64,000 nucleotides of DNA from a virus: IMG/VR virus record IMGVR_UViG_3300030118_007055, positions 1 through 64,000 of that record; one strand, given 5' to 3'. Below the pieces are notes generated by a model. The model worked only from the letters and a program-made list of their open reading frames with translations, was not told the DNA's origin and ran no database searches. Positions 12,818 through 21,754 of the stretch are shown one piece after another (the first letter of the stretch is position 1; each line of letters begins with the position of its first letter). The translations under genes were made by a program, and so were the position numbers.

Positions 12818-13158
12818 TATTTGGCTTTATTTCGTTCGATCTTGGACCTTTCCTCAATCAGCATGGCTTTAGCTAAGATAGCATAGTTTATAATATCATC
12901 ACAAGCATCTTCAACTGTTTCGTTTGGAACAGAAAGTTCTTTGTCATTAGTGAAAGAATTTATTCTTTGTATTTTATCTATGACTCTTATTAGTAACCCT
13001 TTGACTGGGTGCAAGCCTATTATTTTTGATGAGTTAAAGTTGGCAAAGATATCATTAGCTGTTTTGCCACCAGTATAATCATTATTTTTCTTTACCATGA
13101 TTGATTTGCACTTGGAACAAGTGTCTTCATGGATTTCTAATAGTTCATTTATATTCAT
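12817..13158 (-). CDS. Nmad1 / DUF1599-like protein
   Basis: A 113-aa helical protein with KKNNDYTGGK, IFANF, a basic KGLLIRVIDKIQRINSF and a C-terminal VEDACDDIINYAILAKAML. This is the pattern of DUF1599 (nucleotide modification associated domain 1), a MazG/dUTPase-like all-alpha family found in phages. It probably acts on nucleotides, either in pool sanitation or base modification; the substrate is not deducible. It overlaps the following HNH-like gene by 4 nt. Confidence 0.75.
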   Translation of the reverse strand: MNINELLEIHEDTCSKCKSIMVKKNNDYTGGKTANDIFANFNSSKIIGLHPVKGLLIRVIDKIQRINSFTNDKELSVPNETVEDACDDIINYAILAKAMLIEERSKIERNKAK

Positions 13159-14144
13159 TCATTCATCTTTTCTTTGACTATTTTTTTTGCTCCCTCATGA
13201 AAATCCTCAAGTTCTTTTTCACTCATAGAATTATATTCTTCTTCCGTTAAATTTTCAGCTTCATAAAGGGCTATTTCTATTTCTTCGTCAGTAGGATAAC
13301 GTAACTCATCTTTCATATCCTCTGGAATAATACCAAGCCAACAAATGCTTTTTTCTTTTTTATTTTCTTGCCTACTAAAGTCTAACTCTCCTTGTTGTAA
13401 GTTCTCTTTTTTTCTTTTGTTCACATAATAAAAATTATACTTTATATAAGCCTCTCTCTCGGACATCCCTTTGCATGATTCTGGAATTGCTTGGTTTAAA
13501 TCAGGTATATGATTAGACCCTGTTATTTTATTGCAATAATTTATTACTTTTATATAAGCACCTTCCCAACCATCCGTAAGAATGAAAAAAGATTTTTTTT
13601 GGTTGCCGCCCTCTAATTCTGGCCTTCTTCTAAAAAAAGACCAACAACTACGAGTAAGCTCAAAACAAATAAATTTAGGTATTTTGTTGATCCTCTTTTT
13701 TGATTTTTTTATATTATCAGAATGACTTAACAACTGTAAATTGTCTTTTGTATCTGGTTTAATAACAAATAAATATTCTTTACCTTCAATTTCAATATCT
13801 TCGTCATGATCAACCATCAAGTCATTAATTATATTAAAGTAATCTCCTGCCTCTACAACTCTTGGATCATTTCCATTTAGCATGACGTAAGCAAGCCTAC
13901 TTAAACGGTATTCAGAGCTATGGATAGATAAGGAATACCTAATCTCATAAATACTTTTCATCGTTTTCCTTGGTTTTTTAAAAAAACTAAACCCCCCGCA
14001 ACGTTTATTATCAATGTAAGGAACTAAAACATCTTTCAAAAGATAACCTTTAAATCCAATATTTTCTCTTGGTGGGATAAAAATATCTTCAACTCTTAGT
14101 TCTAGTTTATCAACTAGTTCTTTTGGTATTGGTTTGAATTTCAT
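13155..14144 (-). CDS. HNH-endonuclease-like protein with long C-terminal extension
   Basis: A 329-aa protein. Residues about 60-150 look like an HNH homing-endonuclease core: YRLSRLAYVMLNG, VDHDEDIEIE (D112-H113), and DNLQLLSHSDNIKKSKK (N135, H141, N144), matching the usual VDHxxxD...NL..V.HSxN layout. The C-terminal half carries a Cys/Arg-rich patch and an acidic tail (EEIEIALYEAENLTEEEYN). It is longer than free-standing HNH enzymes, so it may be a phage-specific fusion. No intron is visible next to it. Confidence 0.5.
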   Translation of the reverse strand: MKFKPIPKELVDKLELRVEDIFIPPRENIGFKGYLLKDVLVPYIDNKRCGGFSFFKKPRKTMKSIYEIRYSLSIHSSEYRLSRLAYVMLNGNDPRVVEAGDYFNIINDLMVDHDEDIEIEGKEYLFVIKPDTKDNLQLLSHSDNIKKSKKRINKIPKFICFELTRSCWSFFRRRPELEGGNQKKSFFILTDGWEGAYIKVINYCNKITGSNHIPDLNQAIPESCKGMSEREAYIKYNFYYVNKRKKENLQQGELDFSRQENKKEKSICWLGIIPEDMKDELRYPTDEEIEIALYEAENLTEEEYNSMSEKELEDFHEGAKKIVKEKMNE

Positions 14145-14148
14145 AAAA

Positions 14149-14523
14149 TTACGCCCCCCACATTGCTACAACTCTTAGCATTTCTGCGTTGACCCAACTG
14201 TTAATAACACCATTTGAATCTTTATATTGCATTCTAACTGTTACATATTCATTAAAATTACTTCGTATGGGTGGCAGTGGTCTATACCATTCCCAGTTTG
14301 GATCTATCACTCCATCTGGTGAAACTTGCTTTACCTCTATGAGATACCAAATGGGTCGATCAAAAGTAGAGTCAGATATCCAACCAACGGTAGCTATTCC
14401 AGAGTATTGATCGTGCTCAACATTTATTTTAGGAAGTGGTGGAATGGTTCCCCAGTGGTCATCCGCTTTACAAAAAACACTAAGAAACAATAGTGTTACT
14501 ATTAAAATTGATTTTTTATTCAT
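14149..14523 (-). CDS. secreted or periplasmic hypothetical protein
   Basis: A 124-aa protein. MNKKSILIVTLLFLSVFCKA is a clear signal sequence, possibly cleaved after CKA. The mature part is a beta-rich domain with many Trp and Pro (DDHWGTIPPLPKIN, IWYLIEVKQVSPDG). Export by a phage gene suggests action in the host periplasm or on its surface. The neighbours are also membrane proteins. Confidence 0.65.
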   Translation of the reverse strand: MNKKSILIVTLLFLSVFCKADDHWGTIPPLPKINVEHDQYSGIATVGWISDSTFDRPIWYLIEVKQVSPDGVIDPNWEWYRPLPPIRSNFNEYVTVRMQYKDSNGVINSWVNAEMLRVVAMWGA

Positions 14524-14525
14524 TT

Positions 14526-14732
14526 TTATGCTAAATTTTCAAAGTTTAATGGATCGATTTCTGGAATATCTTGCGGAGGATCTATTGGTGGCGGTTCTGG
14601 AAATATTAATATTTGTGGAATTGGTAGAGGCTCTTCCTTAAATTTGTCGTCGCTATCATAAAAAGAAGTGACGGCTACAGTCATAAAAACTGCAACCGTC
14701 ACTATTATGCCAACTGATAAAGTTCTTTTCAT
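14526..14732 (-). CDS. Pro-rich membrane-anchored protein
   Basis: A 68-aa protein: MKRTLSVGIIVTVAVFMTVA is an N-terminal membrane helix, followed by a proline-rich tail (EEPLPIPQILIFPEPPPIDP). I start at the ATG at 14732, 4 nt after the upstream stop; an alternative ATG at 14750 overlaps that gene. A Pro-rich periplasmic stalk on a membrane anchor recalls phage envelope-spanning accessory proteins; the role is unknown. Confidence 0.5.
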   Translation of the reverse strand: MKRTLSVGIIVTVAVFMTVAVTSFYDSDDKFKEEPLPIPQILIFPEPPPIDPPQDIPEIDPLNFENLA

Positions 14733-14736
14733 TTTT

Positions 14737-15039
14737 TTAACTGAAGTCATTATTGTTATTTGCTTTTTTTTCATTCATCCTTTTGATGTGCCTCTCCCAC
14801 ATCTGGTCTGCCACTGTCTCCTCATCTTGTATAGGTTTTTTGTTAACATTAAAAGCTTCCATTTTTAATCTGGTTATCTCTGCTTCTACAAGCGAATTGT
14901 AAATTCTTATAGGAAATCTAAAAAAAACTTGTAAAGTTGTGATTAAACCTATAAAAACTGACACAAATAAACCTACAGTAAGTGCAGCAATTATGGATAT
15001 TATAGCGTATATCACTTGTAGAATCTTAAAGTGTATCAT
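14737..15039 (-). CDS. membrane protein
   Basis: A 100-aa protein with one long hydrophobic segment (VIYAIISIIAALTVGLFVSV) followed by IGLITTLQVFF and a charged C-terminal half. Unrecognised. It directly abuts the next leftward gene. Confidence 0.6.
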   Translation of the reverse strand: MIHFKILQVIYAIISIIAALTVGLFVSVFIGLITTLQVFFRFPIRIYNSLVEAEITRLKMEAFNVNKKPIQDEETVADQMWERHIKRMNEKKANNNNDFS

Positions 15040-15381
15040 CTATGGCTTTGAGTAATGTATTGTATAATTATCAGGCTTGATGCCTATAACATTAAAATCT
15101 ATGTACTCCACTGCTTCCTCTAAAGACATACCGTCTTCCTGAAAATGGTCAAGTATTTTTTCATATTCGTAAATCAAAAAACCTCTTTGATCTACTCCCG
15201 TAATACAGTGGTCTAAGCCTGTAAATTTTATGGCCTCATCAGCAACAAAGAAGTCCAATTCTTTTATTTCGTCCCAAGTTATATTATAAAATGCGCGATT
15301 CTTATTTGAACAAACAGAAAAAAATCTTAGCACTAATAATATTGTTAGCACCCACCCCAAAAATATGCACAAATATAACAT
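15040..15381 (-). CDS. membrane-anchored hypothetical protein
   Basis: A 113-aa protein: an N-terminal membrane helix (LYLCIFLGWVLTILLVLRFF) and a soluble domain with ITGVDQRGFLIYEYEKILD and MSLEEAVEYIDFNVIG. The latter pattern (a G-x-D-x-x-G-x-L-x-Y strand followed by a DGMS-EEA helix) recurs in small phage proteins of unknown function. Confidence 0.65.
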   Translation of the reverse strand: MLYLCIFLGWVLTILLVLRFFSVCSNKNRAFYNITWDEIKELDFFVADEAIKFTGLDHCITGVDQRGFLIYEYEKILDHFQEDGMSLEEAVEYIDFNVIGIKPDNYTIHYSKP

Positions 15382-15413
15382 ATATTTGAGGTTAAATTAT
15401 TTAATATTAGCTG

Positions 15414-15641
15414 TCAAACTTTTTCTTCAGAATTTTCTTCTTTATCGCTCTCATCTGGTATTAATGTAGGCTCAGCAAAAAATGGCTCAACAATTTCACC
15501 TGGAGTTTCAGCAGCAGCTTGAACTTTTTTAGCTAATACAAGTGCAGCCTCTGCGACAGTTAAACCTTGAGCTTTAACAGCTACATCTAAAAGTTGGACT
15601 AAAACTTGTAATTCATTGTCCGTGTATTCAATAGTTTTCAT
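15414..15641 (-). CDS. hypothetical small phage protein
   Basis: A 75-aa protein: helix ELQVLVQLLDVAVKAQGLTV plus an Ala-rich helix, then an acidic disordered tail (PDESDKEENSEEKV). Similar small proteins near structural genes are common in marine phages; function unknown. Confidence 0.6.
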   Translation of the reverse strand: MKTIEYTDNELQVLVQLLDVAVKAQGLTVAEAALVLAKKVQAAAETPGEIVEPFFAEPTLIPDESDKEENSEEKV

Positions 15642-15701
15642 AAATAATAGATTATATAGTTTAAATGTATATTATAGTTATGTAACAATTTTTCTAAAAT
15701 T

Positions 15702-15715
15702 AGTGTAACTTATAT
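15702..15715 (+). promoter_or_regulatory. late-class promoter motif
   Basis: AGTGTAACTTATAT, matching the AGTGTAA-N-TATT element, 23 nt before the ATG at 15732. Confidence 0.5.
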
Positions 15716-15731
15716 GTAAATTACCGATATT

Positions 15732-18700
15732 ATGGCAGGGGAACTTTCTCAAAGAATTCATTCAAACTTTTCAACTGATGTGGCCACTTGGTCAGGATTT
15801 AGGGATGAAATAACTGGAGCATACATAAATAATCAAGGCACAGGCGCGGCTTATGTTGATTATTCTGATCATCTAATAAGAGAATACAACGATAAAATAA
15901 ATGATTTAAATTTTTCTAAAGAGCTTCTGATAGAACCCATGGATGCGGGTTTTAGATACGTAAATGACCCCGTTGTAGGGGCATTTCATAGTGGATTACA
16001 CTCATGTTTTTCCGCTAGAACCATAGGTTTTGGTGGCCCGTTAGTAAGGGTTAGACGCGCCTCTGATAATGTAGAGGTAGATGTGCGAGGAAATATAAAC
16101 GGTGAATTATCTTTAAACTCTCCAGTTATAGATGAAACAGAAAACTTATTACCATATTCAGAAGACATATCGGAATGGGATGAAACAAACAATTTATTTA
16201 CTAAAAACATAACAGGAAACGATTCGCCTTTAAGTCCTCACACTGGATATGAATTTACAAGCACTAATATAGATAGAATTGTAGATGGTAAATTAACTGG
16301 TAAATTAAGCGCTAATTGGGCATCTTCAAATTCTTCTTTAGTTAGCGTTAATGCTTATGTTTCTGGAAGACAATTAATTCAGAATACAGGTTTTGAAAGA
16401 AATGCTAATAATTGGACCCCACAGGACGGAAATATTTCTGTTGTTGCGGATAATCTTGTATCAGTCCCTACTTATCAGACTGGGGCAAATCTCGTTATTA
16501 ACGGAACTTATACTGGAGCTGGTCATTGGTCAAAATCTGCCGATCCAATAGTGGTTATTGCTAATGGCGTGGCGACATTTACCGTAACAGATGGTGGTTA
16601 TGCATTCATTTCCCAAGCTATTAGTCTTGTGTCAGGAAGACAATATAGAGTAGAAGCCACGGTAAGCGGAACTTCTGGAAAAGCACTTCGTGTAATGGAT
16701 AACACTTCGGATTTAGGAACGTTGAAGAGTTCTGAAACAGAATTTACTTTTGATGGGACCGAGCAAAATCTATCGTTTGATTGGACGGCAGGAAGCAATT
16801 CAAATGCTATTCAGTTTACTAGAAGAGGTGTTGGCGATTTTTCTTTTACATTAGACGATGTTTCCGTCTATCAGACAAACGCAACGAATATGTCGCGTAT
16901 AGGTTTAATAGATGGCCCAGACGCTTATGAACCAGGAGGATTTAGTCAAAACGCTGCCGCTATAAGAGAAACAACAGGAATTGGAGAGCACTCGTTTCAA
17001 TTCGCAGCAGATGAATATGATTTTGCTTTACCTACTGGCGCTAAAGTAACAGCTTCAAGTTTTTTAAGAAGTGTCGGCGGTAGAAATGTAGAATTAACTT
17101 TTTTTAATGGTAATTTTTCTAGTAGTAAATCGGCTAGGTTTGAATTGACGGGAGATGGAACTGTTGCATTCTCGGACGGAGACGCAGCTACCATTGAGCC
17201 TGTAGATAACGATTATTACAAAGTCAATTTTCAATTGACAACTCCTTCGACGAGTGTTGACGCTGCCATTAAACCATACGTAAGATTTAGGCTACTTCGA
17301 GATGATACTAACCTTGTGACCTATTCAGAAGATTTTAGTCAATGGAATGATGTAAATACAACTTTGACGGCAGGTCAACTAGATCCTTTTGGTGGGACAG
17401 GCGCTACTATTTTCACACCAGCGGGAGATGTTAATGACCGTAAAGAAATACTAACTTCTGTAACTTCGGGTACAACATACTTTGGAAGTGTTTTTGTAGC
17501 GACTGGAACATCAGATAACTTTCGAGTTCAATTTGTAGATAATGAAAACGGCTATGCCAACAGAGGATTGCTTAAAGTTGATATTGGAACCGATGGTTCT
17601 TTCTCTACAGATACAGCTACACTTGCTTCGAACGTAACATATACACCATCTTCTAATGGGTTTACTAGAGTAAGTTTTTCATTTACACCCACTGCTTCAA
17701 CAGATCAGCTTTCTTTTAGATTGTTTCCAGATAACGATAACGGAACAGCAACAACAACCTTTTTTGGAGCACAACTAAGCGATGAGGATACACTCCCAGA
17801 CTATGCTAAAACGAACGGCTCAACAATAACTTCAACGGGTTGGGCAGGAGATACAGGTAAAGGTATTGATCAATTTGAATTAAGAGTTTTTGAAGGTACA
17901 GAAACTCGCGGAAGAGTGTTGCCTACTTCTACAAGTAGTTATGTTTTTCAACCTTTCGCAACTGAAGCTGGTAAGCAATATAGAATATCAGCAAGCGGCT
18001 CTAGATCTTTAGAGACTGGGTTCGCTACAAATCTCGTTACTAACGGAACTTTTGCTTCAGATAGCAATTGGACTAAATCTACAAACGCTGTTATCGCTGA
18101 TGGTAAAGCTACGATGACAGTAATAAGTGGAGAATTTGAACAAGTAGCTCAAAATCTGACATACACAAATGGGCAAACTTATAGAGTAAGAGCTGATGTG
18201 AGTGGAACTTCAGGAGGACTCATGCGAGTTATGGATAATGGAGCTAATAATGGTGGTTTAACAACTACTAATGGCGTTCATGAATTTGATGGAACTAACC
18301 AAACAGTAGATTTTAGTTGGCAAGCAAATGCGAACTCTGCAAATATAAGTTTCGCAAGGCATAATCCTGCAGATGAATGGGGTAGTAGTGGTCAATTTAC
18401 CGTTGATAATGTTTACGTCTATCAACCAAACGCAACTCAAGTGCAGTTGCAAGCGCTTGATAATGAAAATTCTAACGCTTTTATAAAGGCATCTACCGCT
18501 GTTTTTGATGGCGATATCTCAATGGATTTTACAGCCGTGTCAGACACTTCAGCTATAGCACTACTAGTTAGTGATAATGCAGTCCCTTCTGCTGGCTTTT
18601 TCACAAATTGTTCAGCTAAAGAAATAGTTTACAAGGCTGCATGGAATACAACGAGCACACAAACTCTAACGCAATCAGATAAACTAGGAACAGTAGGTGG

Positions 18701-20399
18701 CAAAAAATATAATATTAAGTTTAGCATTTCTGATTATGAATCAGGAGCTATAAAATTATCAAATCCGACTCCATCAGAAGAGACTTTATTTTCAGGTGAT
18801 GGGACTTATGAAGTAGAGGTTATAAATGACGCTCTATTTGCAGGTTTCAACGATGTTCAATTTAAAAATCAAGGCACAACCAACTTAAAAATAACAGACA
18901 TATCTGCAATTGAATCGTTGCCAGTTTCACCATATTATCAAGTTTACAGCGTTCCTAGTGATGATAATACCATTTTATCTGAATCTACAGAGACTTTGAA
19001 TGTTAAGAGTGGGGATATTTTTACAGCTTCAGTTTATGCTAAAAATGTTCATACTACAGGTGGTAATTTATTACTTCAAATAAATAGAGGTGCTGGCGGC
19101 GCGTTCGAGGAGACTTTTCAACAACTAGATGCAGCTTCAACTAACGAATGGCAAAGATTTACTGCCATACATGAATTCACAGAAGCACACACACAATTAC
19201 GAGCAAGATTATTTGCTCCATCTGGTGCAAGAACATCAGGACAAATATTTGGATTTCAACTTAATAGAGGATCAGGTGCTGAGCCATACATTAAAACTGA
19301 GGGATCTCCTATAACTAAAGAAAAAAACCCAGCTCCTTTAAGAGACTTTTTATATGGATCAGAATTAGTAACTGATACTAAACTAAGAGATTCTAGTCAA
19401 TGGTCATCTCAAAGCACTGCTGGTACTGTTAGTTTTGGTGACCAAGGGGCCACTTTCACAATAACAGATGGGGGTTACGCTAAACTAAAACAAAACATTA
19501 CTTATGAGGTCGGCAAAACTTACATAGCAACTATAAATGCTGTTGGCGTGTCAGGTACAAAGCTACGTGTCCAAGATGACGATGGTGGCGCTGGAGGACT
19601 TTCAAATACTGTTTTCTTTAGCTTCGATGGCACAAATCAAACACTTACATTTCCATTTGTGGCTACCGCAGATTCAGATTCGATTCTTCTCTCTAGAAGC
19701 TCAGCTGGCACTTATAAAACATTGGTGAAATCAATTTCTGTTAGAGAATATGAAGATGGTTTTTGCACTCTTTGGTATGATCAATCAAACTTTGGGACTA
19801 AAGCTGAAAGAAATTTCCAACAGCCCACAGCAGCTTATCAACCAGCAGTTACTTTTAGTGGTACTATACCAACTGGAGCGAATGGCAAACCTGGAGTCAG
19901 GTGGGACTTTGGGAAAAATATGTACATCAGTGATCAATTCCCTAATAAATTAGATGCTTTTTTCGTTTCCGACTTTGATGTTTCTGACGCTACAGGTATA
20001 TTTAGACAAAAACATATTTACTTCACCTCAAGTGGTAATAAAAATTATATTATAATGGAGTCTGGATCTACATCCACTAGCATTGGCTCATTAGGTAATC
20101 TAAATAAAACACTACGAGTAAATGGAGTTGATTACGATCCAAATGATCCAGAGTTGACGAGAAGTGGCGCATTTGAATTATTAGACCACAATAAATTATA
20201 TTCAGTAGTCGGAGGAGTTAGCTCCACCTACACAGGAACTCACGATAATATATTAAATTTAGGTTTCTATAATAGCAATCCTTCCACTTCATTTAACTTT
20301 GAAGGTTTAATGCAAGAGACTTTAATCTATACAGGAAGCCAGTTGACTACTAGAACTGGCATAGAAAAAAATATGAATGATCACTATGGAATGTTTTAA
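15732..20399 (+). CDS. giant tail/receptor-binding protein with repeated carbohydrate-binding-like modules
   Basis: A 1555-aa protein. The N-terminal part (FHSGLHSCFSARTIGFGGPL, VRVRRASDNVEVDV) and the C-terminal part (GFCTLWYDQSNFGTKAERNF, then NGKPGVRWDFG) look like the two halves of one LamG-like domain often found in marine phage tail proteins, here split by about 1200 residues of inserted beta-sandwich modules. At least three modules share NLVxNGTxxxxxxWxKS, a W/Y-RV-A-V-GTSG block and a DGTxQxxxFxW block (about residues 247-395, 767-912, 1210-1345). They resemble carbohydrate-binding modules, so a role in binding surface glycans is likely. No enzymatic motif is seen. Confidence 0.7.
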   Translation: MAGELSQRIHSNFSTDVATWSGFRDEITGAYINNQGTGAAYVDYSDHLIREYNDKINDLNFSKELLIEPMDAGFRYVNDPVVGAFHSGLHSCFSARTIGFGGPLVRVRRASDNVEVDVRGNINGELSLNSPVIDETENLLPYSEDISEWDETNNLFTKNITGNDSPLSPHTGYEFTSTNIDRIVDGKLTGKLSANWASSNSSLVSVNAYVSGRQLIQNTGFERNANNWTPQDGNISVVADNLVSVPTYQTGANLVINGTYTGAGHWSKSADPIVVIANGVATFTVTDGGYAFISQAISLVSGRQYRVEATVSGTSGKALRVMDNTSDLGTLKSSETEFTFDGTEQNLSFDWTAGSNSNAIQFTRRGVGDFSFTLDDVSVYQTNATNMSRIGLIDGPDAYEPGGFSQNAAAIRETTGIGEHSFQFAADEYDFALPTGAKVTASSFLRSVGGRNVELTFFNGNFSSSKSARFELTGDGTVAFSDGDAATIEPVDNDYYKVNFQLTTPSTSVDAAIKPYVRFRLLRDDTNLVTYSEDFSQWNDVNTTLTAGQLDPFGGTGATIFTPAGDVNDRKEILTSVTSGTTYFGSVFVATGTSDNFRVQFVDNENGYANRGLLKVDIGTDGSFSTDTATLASNVTYTPSSNGFTRVSFSFTPTASTDQLSFRLFPDNDNGTATTTFFGAQLSDEDTLPDYAKTNGSTITSTGWAGDTGKGIDQFELRVFEGTETRGRVLPTSTSSYVFQPFATEAGKQYRISASGSRSLETGFATNLVTNGTFASDSNWTKSTNAVIADGKATMTVISGEFEQVAQNLTYTNGQTYRVRADVSGTSGGLMRVMDNGANNGGLTTTNGVHEFDGTNQTVDFSWQANANSANISFARHNPADEWGSSGQFTVDNVYVYQPNATQVQLQALDNENSNAFIKASTAVFDGDISMDFTAVSDTSAIALLVSDNAVPSAGFFTNCSAKEIVYKAAWNTTSTQTLTQSDKLGTVGGKKYNIKFSISDYESGAIKLSNPTPSEETLFSGDGTYEVEVINDALFAGFNDVQFKNQGTTNLKITDISAIESLPVSPYYQVYSVPSDDNTILSESTETLNVKSGDIFTASVYAKNVHTTGGNLLLQINRGAGGAFEETFQQLDAASTNEWQRFTAIHEFTEAHTQLRARLFAPSGARTSGQIFGFQLNRGSGAEPYIKTEGSPITKEKNPAPLRDFLYGSELVTDTKLRDSSQWSSQSTAGTVSFGDQGATFTITDGGYAKLKQNITYEVGKTYIATINAVGVSGTKLRVQDDDGGAGGLSNTVFFSFDGTNQTLTFPFVATADSDSILLSRSSAGTYKTLVKSISVREYEDGFCTLWYDQSNFGTKAERNFQQPTAAYQPAVTFSGTIPTGANGKPGVRWDFGKNMYISDQFPNKLDAFFVSDFDVSDATGIFRQKHIYFTSSGNKNYIIMESGSTSTSIGSLGNLNKTLRVNGVDYDPNDPELTRSGAFELLDHNKLYSVVGGVSSTYTGTHDNILNLGFYNSNPSTSFNFEGLMQETLIYTGSQLTTRTGIEKNMNDHYGMF

Positions 20400-20402
20400 A
20401 AA

Positions 20403-20633
20403 ATGAAATATTTACTTTTTAACACTAGAGAAGCAGCATTTGATAGGAGCATGCAAGAGGCCGATGTCAGATCATGCGGTCCCTCAACTAAATACTGGTG
20501 GGGAGCAAGTATAACAAAAGCTGGTAAGTGGGCCTTATGTATACCAGATAATGAAACAAGTCATCTTACGCCAACAGAAAAATCTAATCTAAAAGATTCT
20601 GTTGTTTGGCCTGACCCTGTAGATCCCAGCTAA
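20403..20633 (+). CDS. hypothetical protein after tail gene
   Basis: A 76-aa protein (MKYLLFNTREAAFDRSMQEA onwards) with GPSTKYWWGASITKAGKWAL. By position, just behind a receptor-binding protein and before a terminator, it could be a fibre-assembly chaperone or adhesin cap; inference only. Confidence 0.65.
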   Translation: MKYLLFNTREAAFDRSMQEADVRSCGPSTKYWWGASITKAGKWALCIPDNETSHLTPTEKSNLKDSVVWPDPVDPS

Positions 20634-20665
20634 AAAACCCCCAAGCCCAAAGGGGAGGGGGTGTC
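20634..20665. terminator. terminator between convergent genes
   Basis: A run of C (ACCCCCAAGCCC) pairs with GGGGAGGGGGT around an AAA loop, preceded by A-rich sequence. It lies between the convergent genes ending at 20633 and 20684. Confidence 0.75.
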
Positions 20666-20683
20666 TAAGATTATAATTAAAAT

Positions 20684-20872
20684 TTACTCAGACTTCTGCT
20701 TGGCTTTACCAATATTAAGGGCTGCCCAATCAATGATTGCGTAAACTTTAGCCCAAATTGATCCTTTTTTCGGAGTAGGTGTGGCAGCAGCTATTGCTGA
20801 AGCGAGAGCTATGGCAGCTGTTACAACACCAAACCAAGGGTTGTTCTCTATTAATGAAATGATTGTATCCAT
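20684..20872 (-). CDS. small membrane protein, possible second holin
   Basis: A 62-aa protein. WFGVVTAAIALASAIAAATP is one alanine-rich membrane helix, followed by TPKKGSIWAKVYAIIDWAAL and a basic tail. The start at 20872 is fixed by the AGTGTAA motif 8 nt upstream. A one-helix protein of this size in a lysis block suggests a holin or antiholin, but it could equally be another membrane accessory factor. Confidence 0.55.
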   Translation of the reverse strand: MDTIISLIENNPWFGVVTAAIALASAIAAATPTPKKGSIWAKVYAIIDWAALNIGKAKQKSE

Positions 20873-20887
20873 ACTAATATTTACACT
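20873..20887 (-). promoter_or_regulatory. late-class promoter motif
   Basis: AGTGTAAATATTAGT on the minus strand (20887-20873), directly abutting the ATG at 20872. It lies at the end of the pyrophosphatase gene. Confidence 0.65.
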
Positions 20888-21465
20888 TAATCTGGATGAA
20901 CTATGCATTTCTCGTCAGAGATTTCTTCATAAAATATACTCTTATGATTATCAAGCCATCTTTGATGAGCCTCTTTAGCAATTTGAAAGGCCACATCATG
21001 AGATTGCCATTTACCGACTTGAGTATCTGAATCTCTATCTATTTTATAAATTTTAAAAAATTGACGATAAATTTTAAGATGTGATGATTCAATATCATTG
21101 ATTGTTTTATACTTTTCTACAGGAGACCAATGAGGCACTGCAATAATTTTGTTATCTATTTTACCACCGTCAACAAATCCTAGCACCCCTAAAATTCTAC
21201 ATGATACCATACTTGCTCTATCAATTGGGTCATGGTTAAAAATCAAAACATCTAAAGGGTCATTATCTAAAGCAATTGTTTGAGGTATAAAACCATAATT
21301 AATAGGATATTGCAAAGATGAAACTAAACATCTATCTAATTTAAATATATTTAAATTCTCATCATACTCATATTTTGTGTTAGTTCCTTTAGGAATCTCT
21401 ATGATGCAGTTTACGTGATCGTAATTATCATCAGTTATAGGTATGTCATTTACTAAATTCATCAT
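20887..21465 (-). CDS. ppa: family I inorganic pyrophosphatase
   Basis: A 192-aa protein with the size and motifs of soluble bacterial pyrophosphatase, which hydrolyses PPi to two phosphates using Mg2+. Nearly all residues known for the E. coli active site are present at almost constant offset: E23, K31, E33, R45, Y57 (NYGFIPQT), the D-x-D-P-x-D signature (D67, D69, D72), D99, D104, K106, Y140 and K141. It lies in a leftward block with lysis genes and overlaps the SET-domain gene by 20 nt. Removing PPi would pull DNA synthesis forward. Phage-borne copies are unusual; horizontal acquisition from a bacterium is the simple explanation. Confidence 0.93.
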   Translation of the reverse strand: MMNLVNDIPITDDNYDHVNCIIEIPKGTNTKYEYDENLNIFKLDRCLVSSLQYPINYGFIPQTIALDNDPLDVLIFNHDPIDRASMVSCRILGVLGFVDGGKIDNKIIAVPHWSPVEKYKTINDIESSHLKIYRQFFKIYKIDRDSDTQVGKWQSHDVAFQIAKEAHQRWLDNHKSIFYEEISDEKCIVHPD

Positions 21466-21754
21466 TAAGTGTATAAAAAACGCAAAGCTCTTCAGCTTTA
21501 CGTATTGGTTTTACGGTATAAAGATTTCTTTCTTTACCTGTATTTAAAATAAAACAATTCGGGTGCTGAGAATGGTTTATAAATCCTCCTAATGGAGTTC
21601 TTATCCAGCCACGTTCATCATGTAATATATGAGTAATACCTAAGCAAACGCCAGCATTAATATCTTTAGAGCAAATCAAACCTAATCCATGTATGAAACT
21701 GTCGTCCACAGTTACATTATCAGGTAAAGGTTTATAAGTATTAAATTTTAACAT
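21446..21754 (-). CDS. SET-domain protein
   Basis: A 102-aa protein matching a minimal SET methyltransferase core: SFIHGLGLICSKDINAG (the S-x-x-x-G-x-G-L opening), the motif FINHSQHPNC (N60-H61-S62, P65-N66-C67) that normally binds S-adenosylmethionine, and a C-terminal KPIRKAEELCVFYTL with the catalytic-position tyrosine Y94. SET enzymes methylate lysines on proteins; the target here is unknown. It is short, lacking pre-SET and post-SET regions. It overlaps the pyrophosphatase start, so the two are probably co-translated. Confidence 0.8.
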   Translation of the reverse strand: MLKFNTYKPLPDNVTVDDSFIHGLGLICSKDINAGVCLGITHILHDERGWIRTPLGGFINHSQHPNCFILNTGKERNLYTVKPIRKAEELCVFYTLNDEFSK

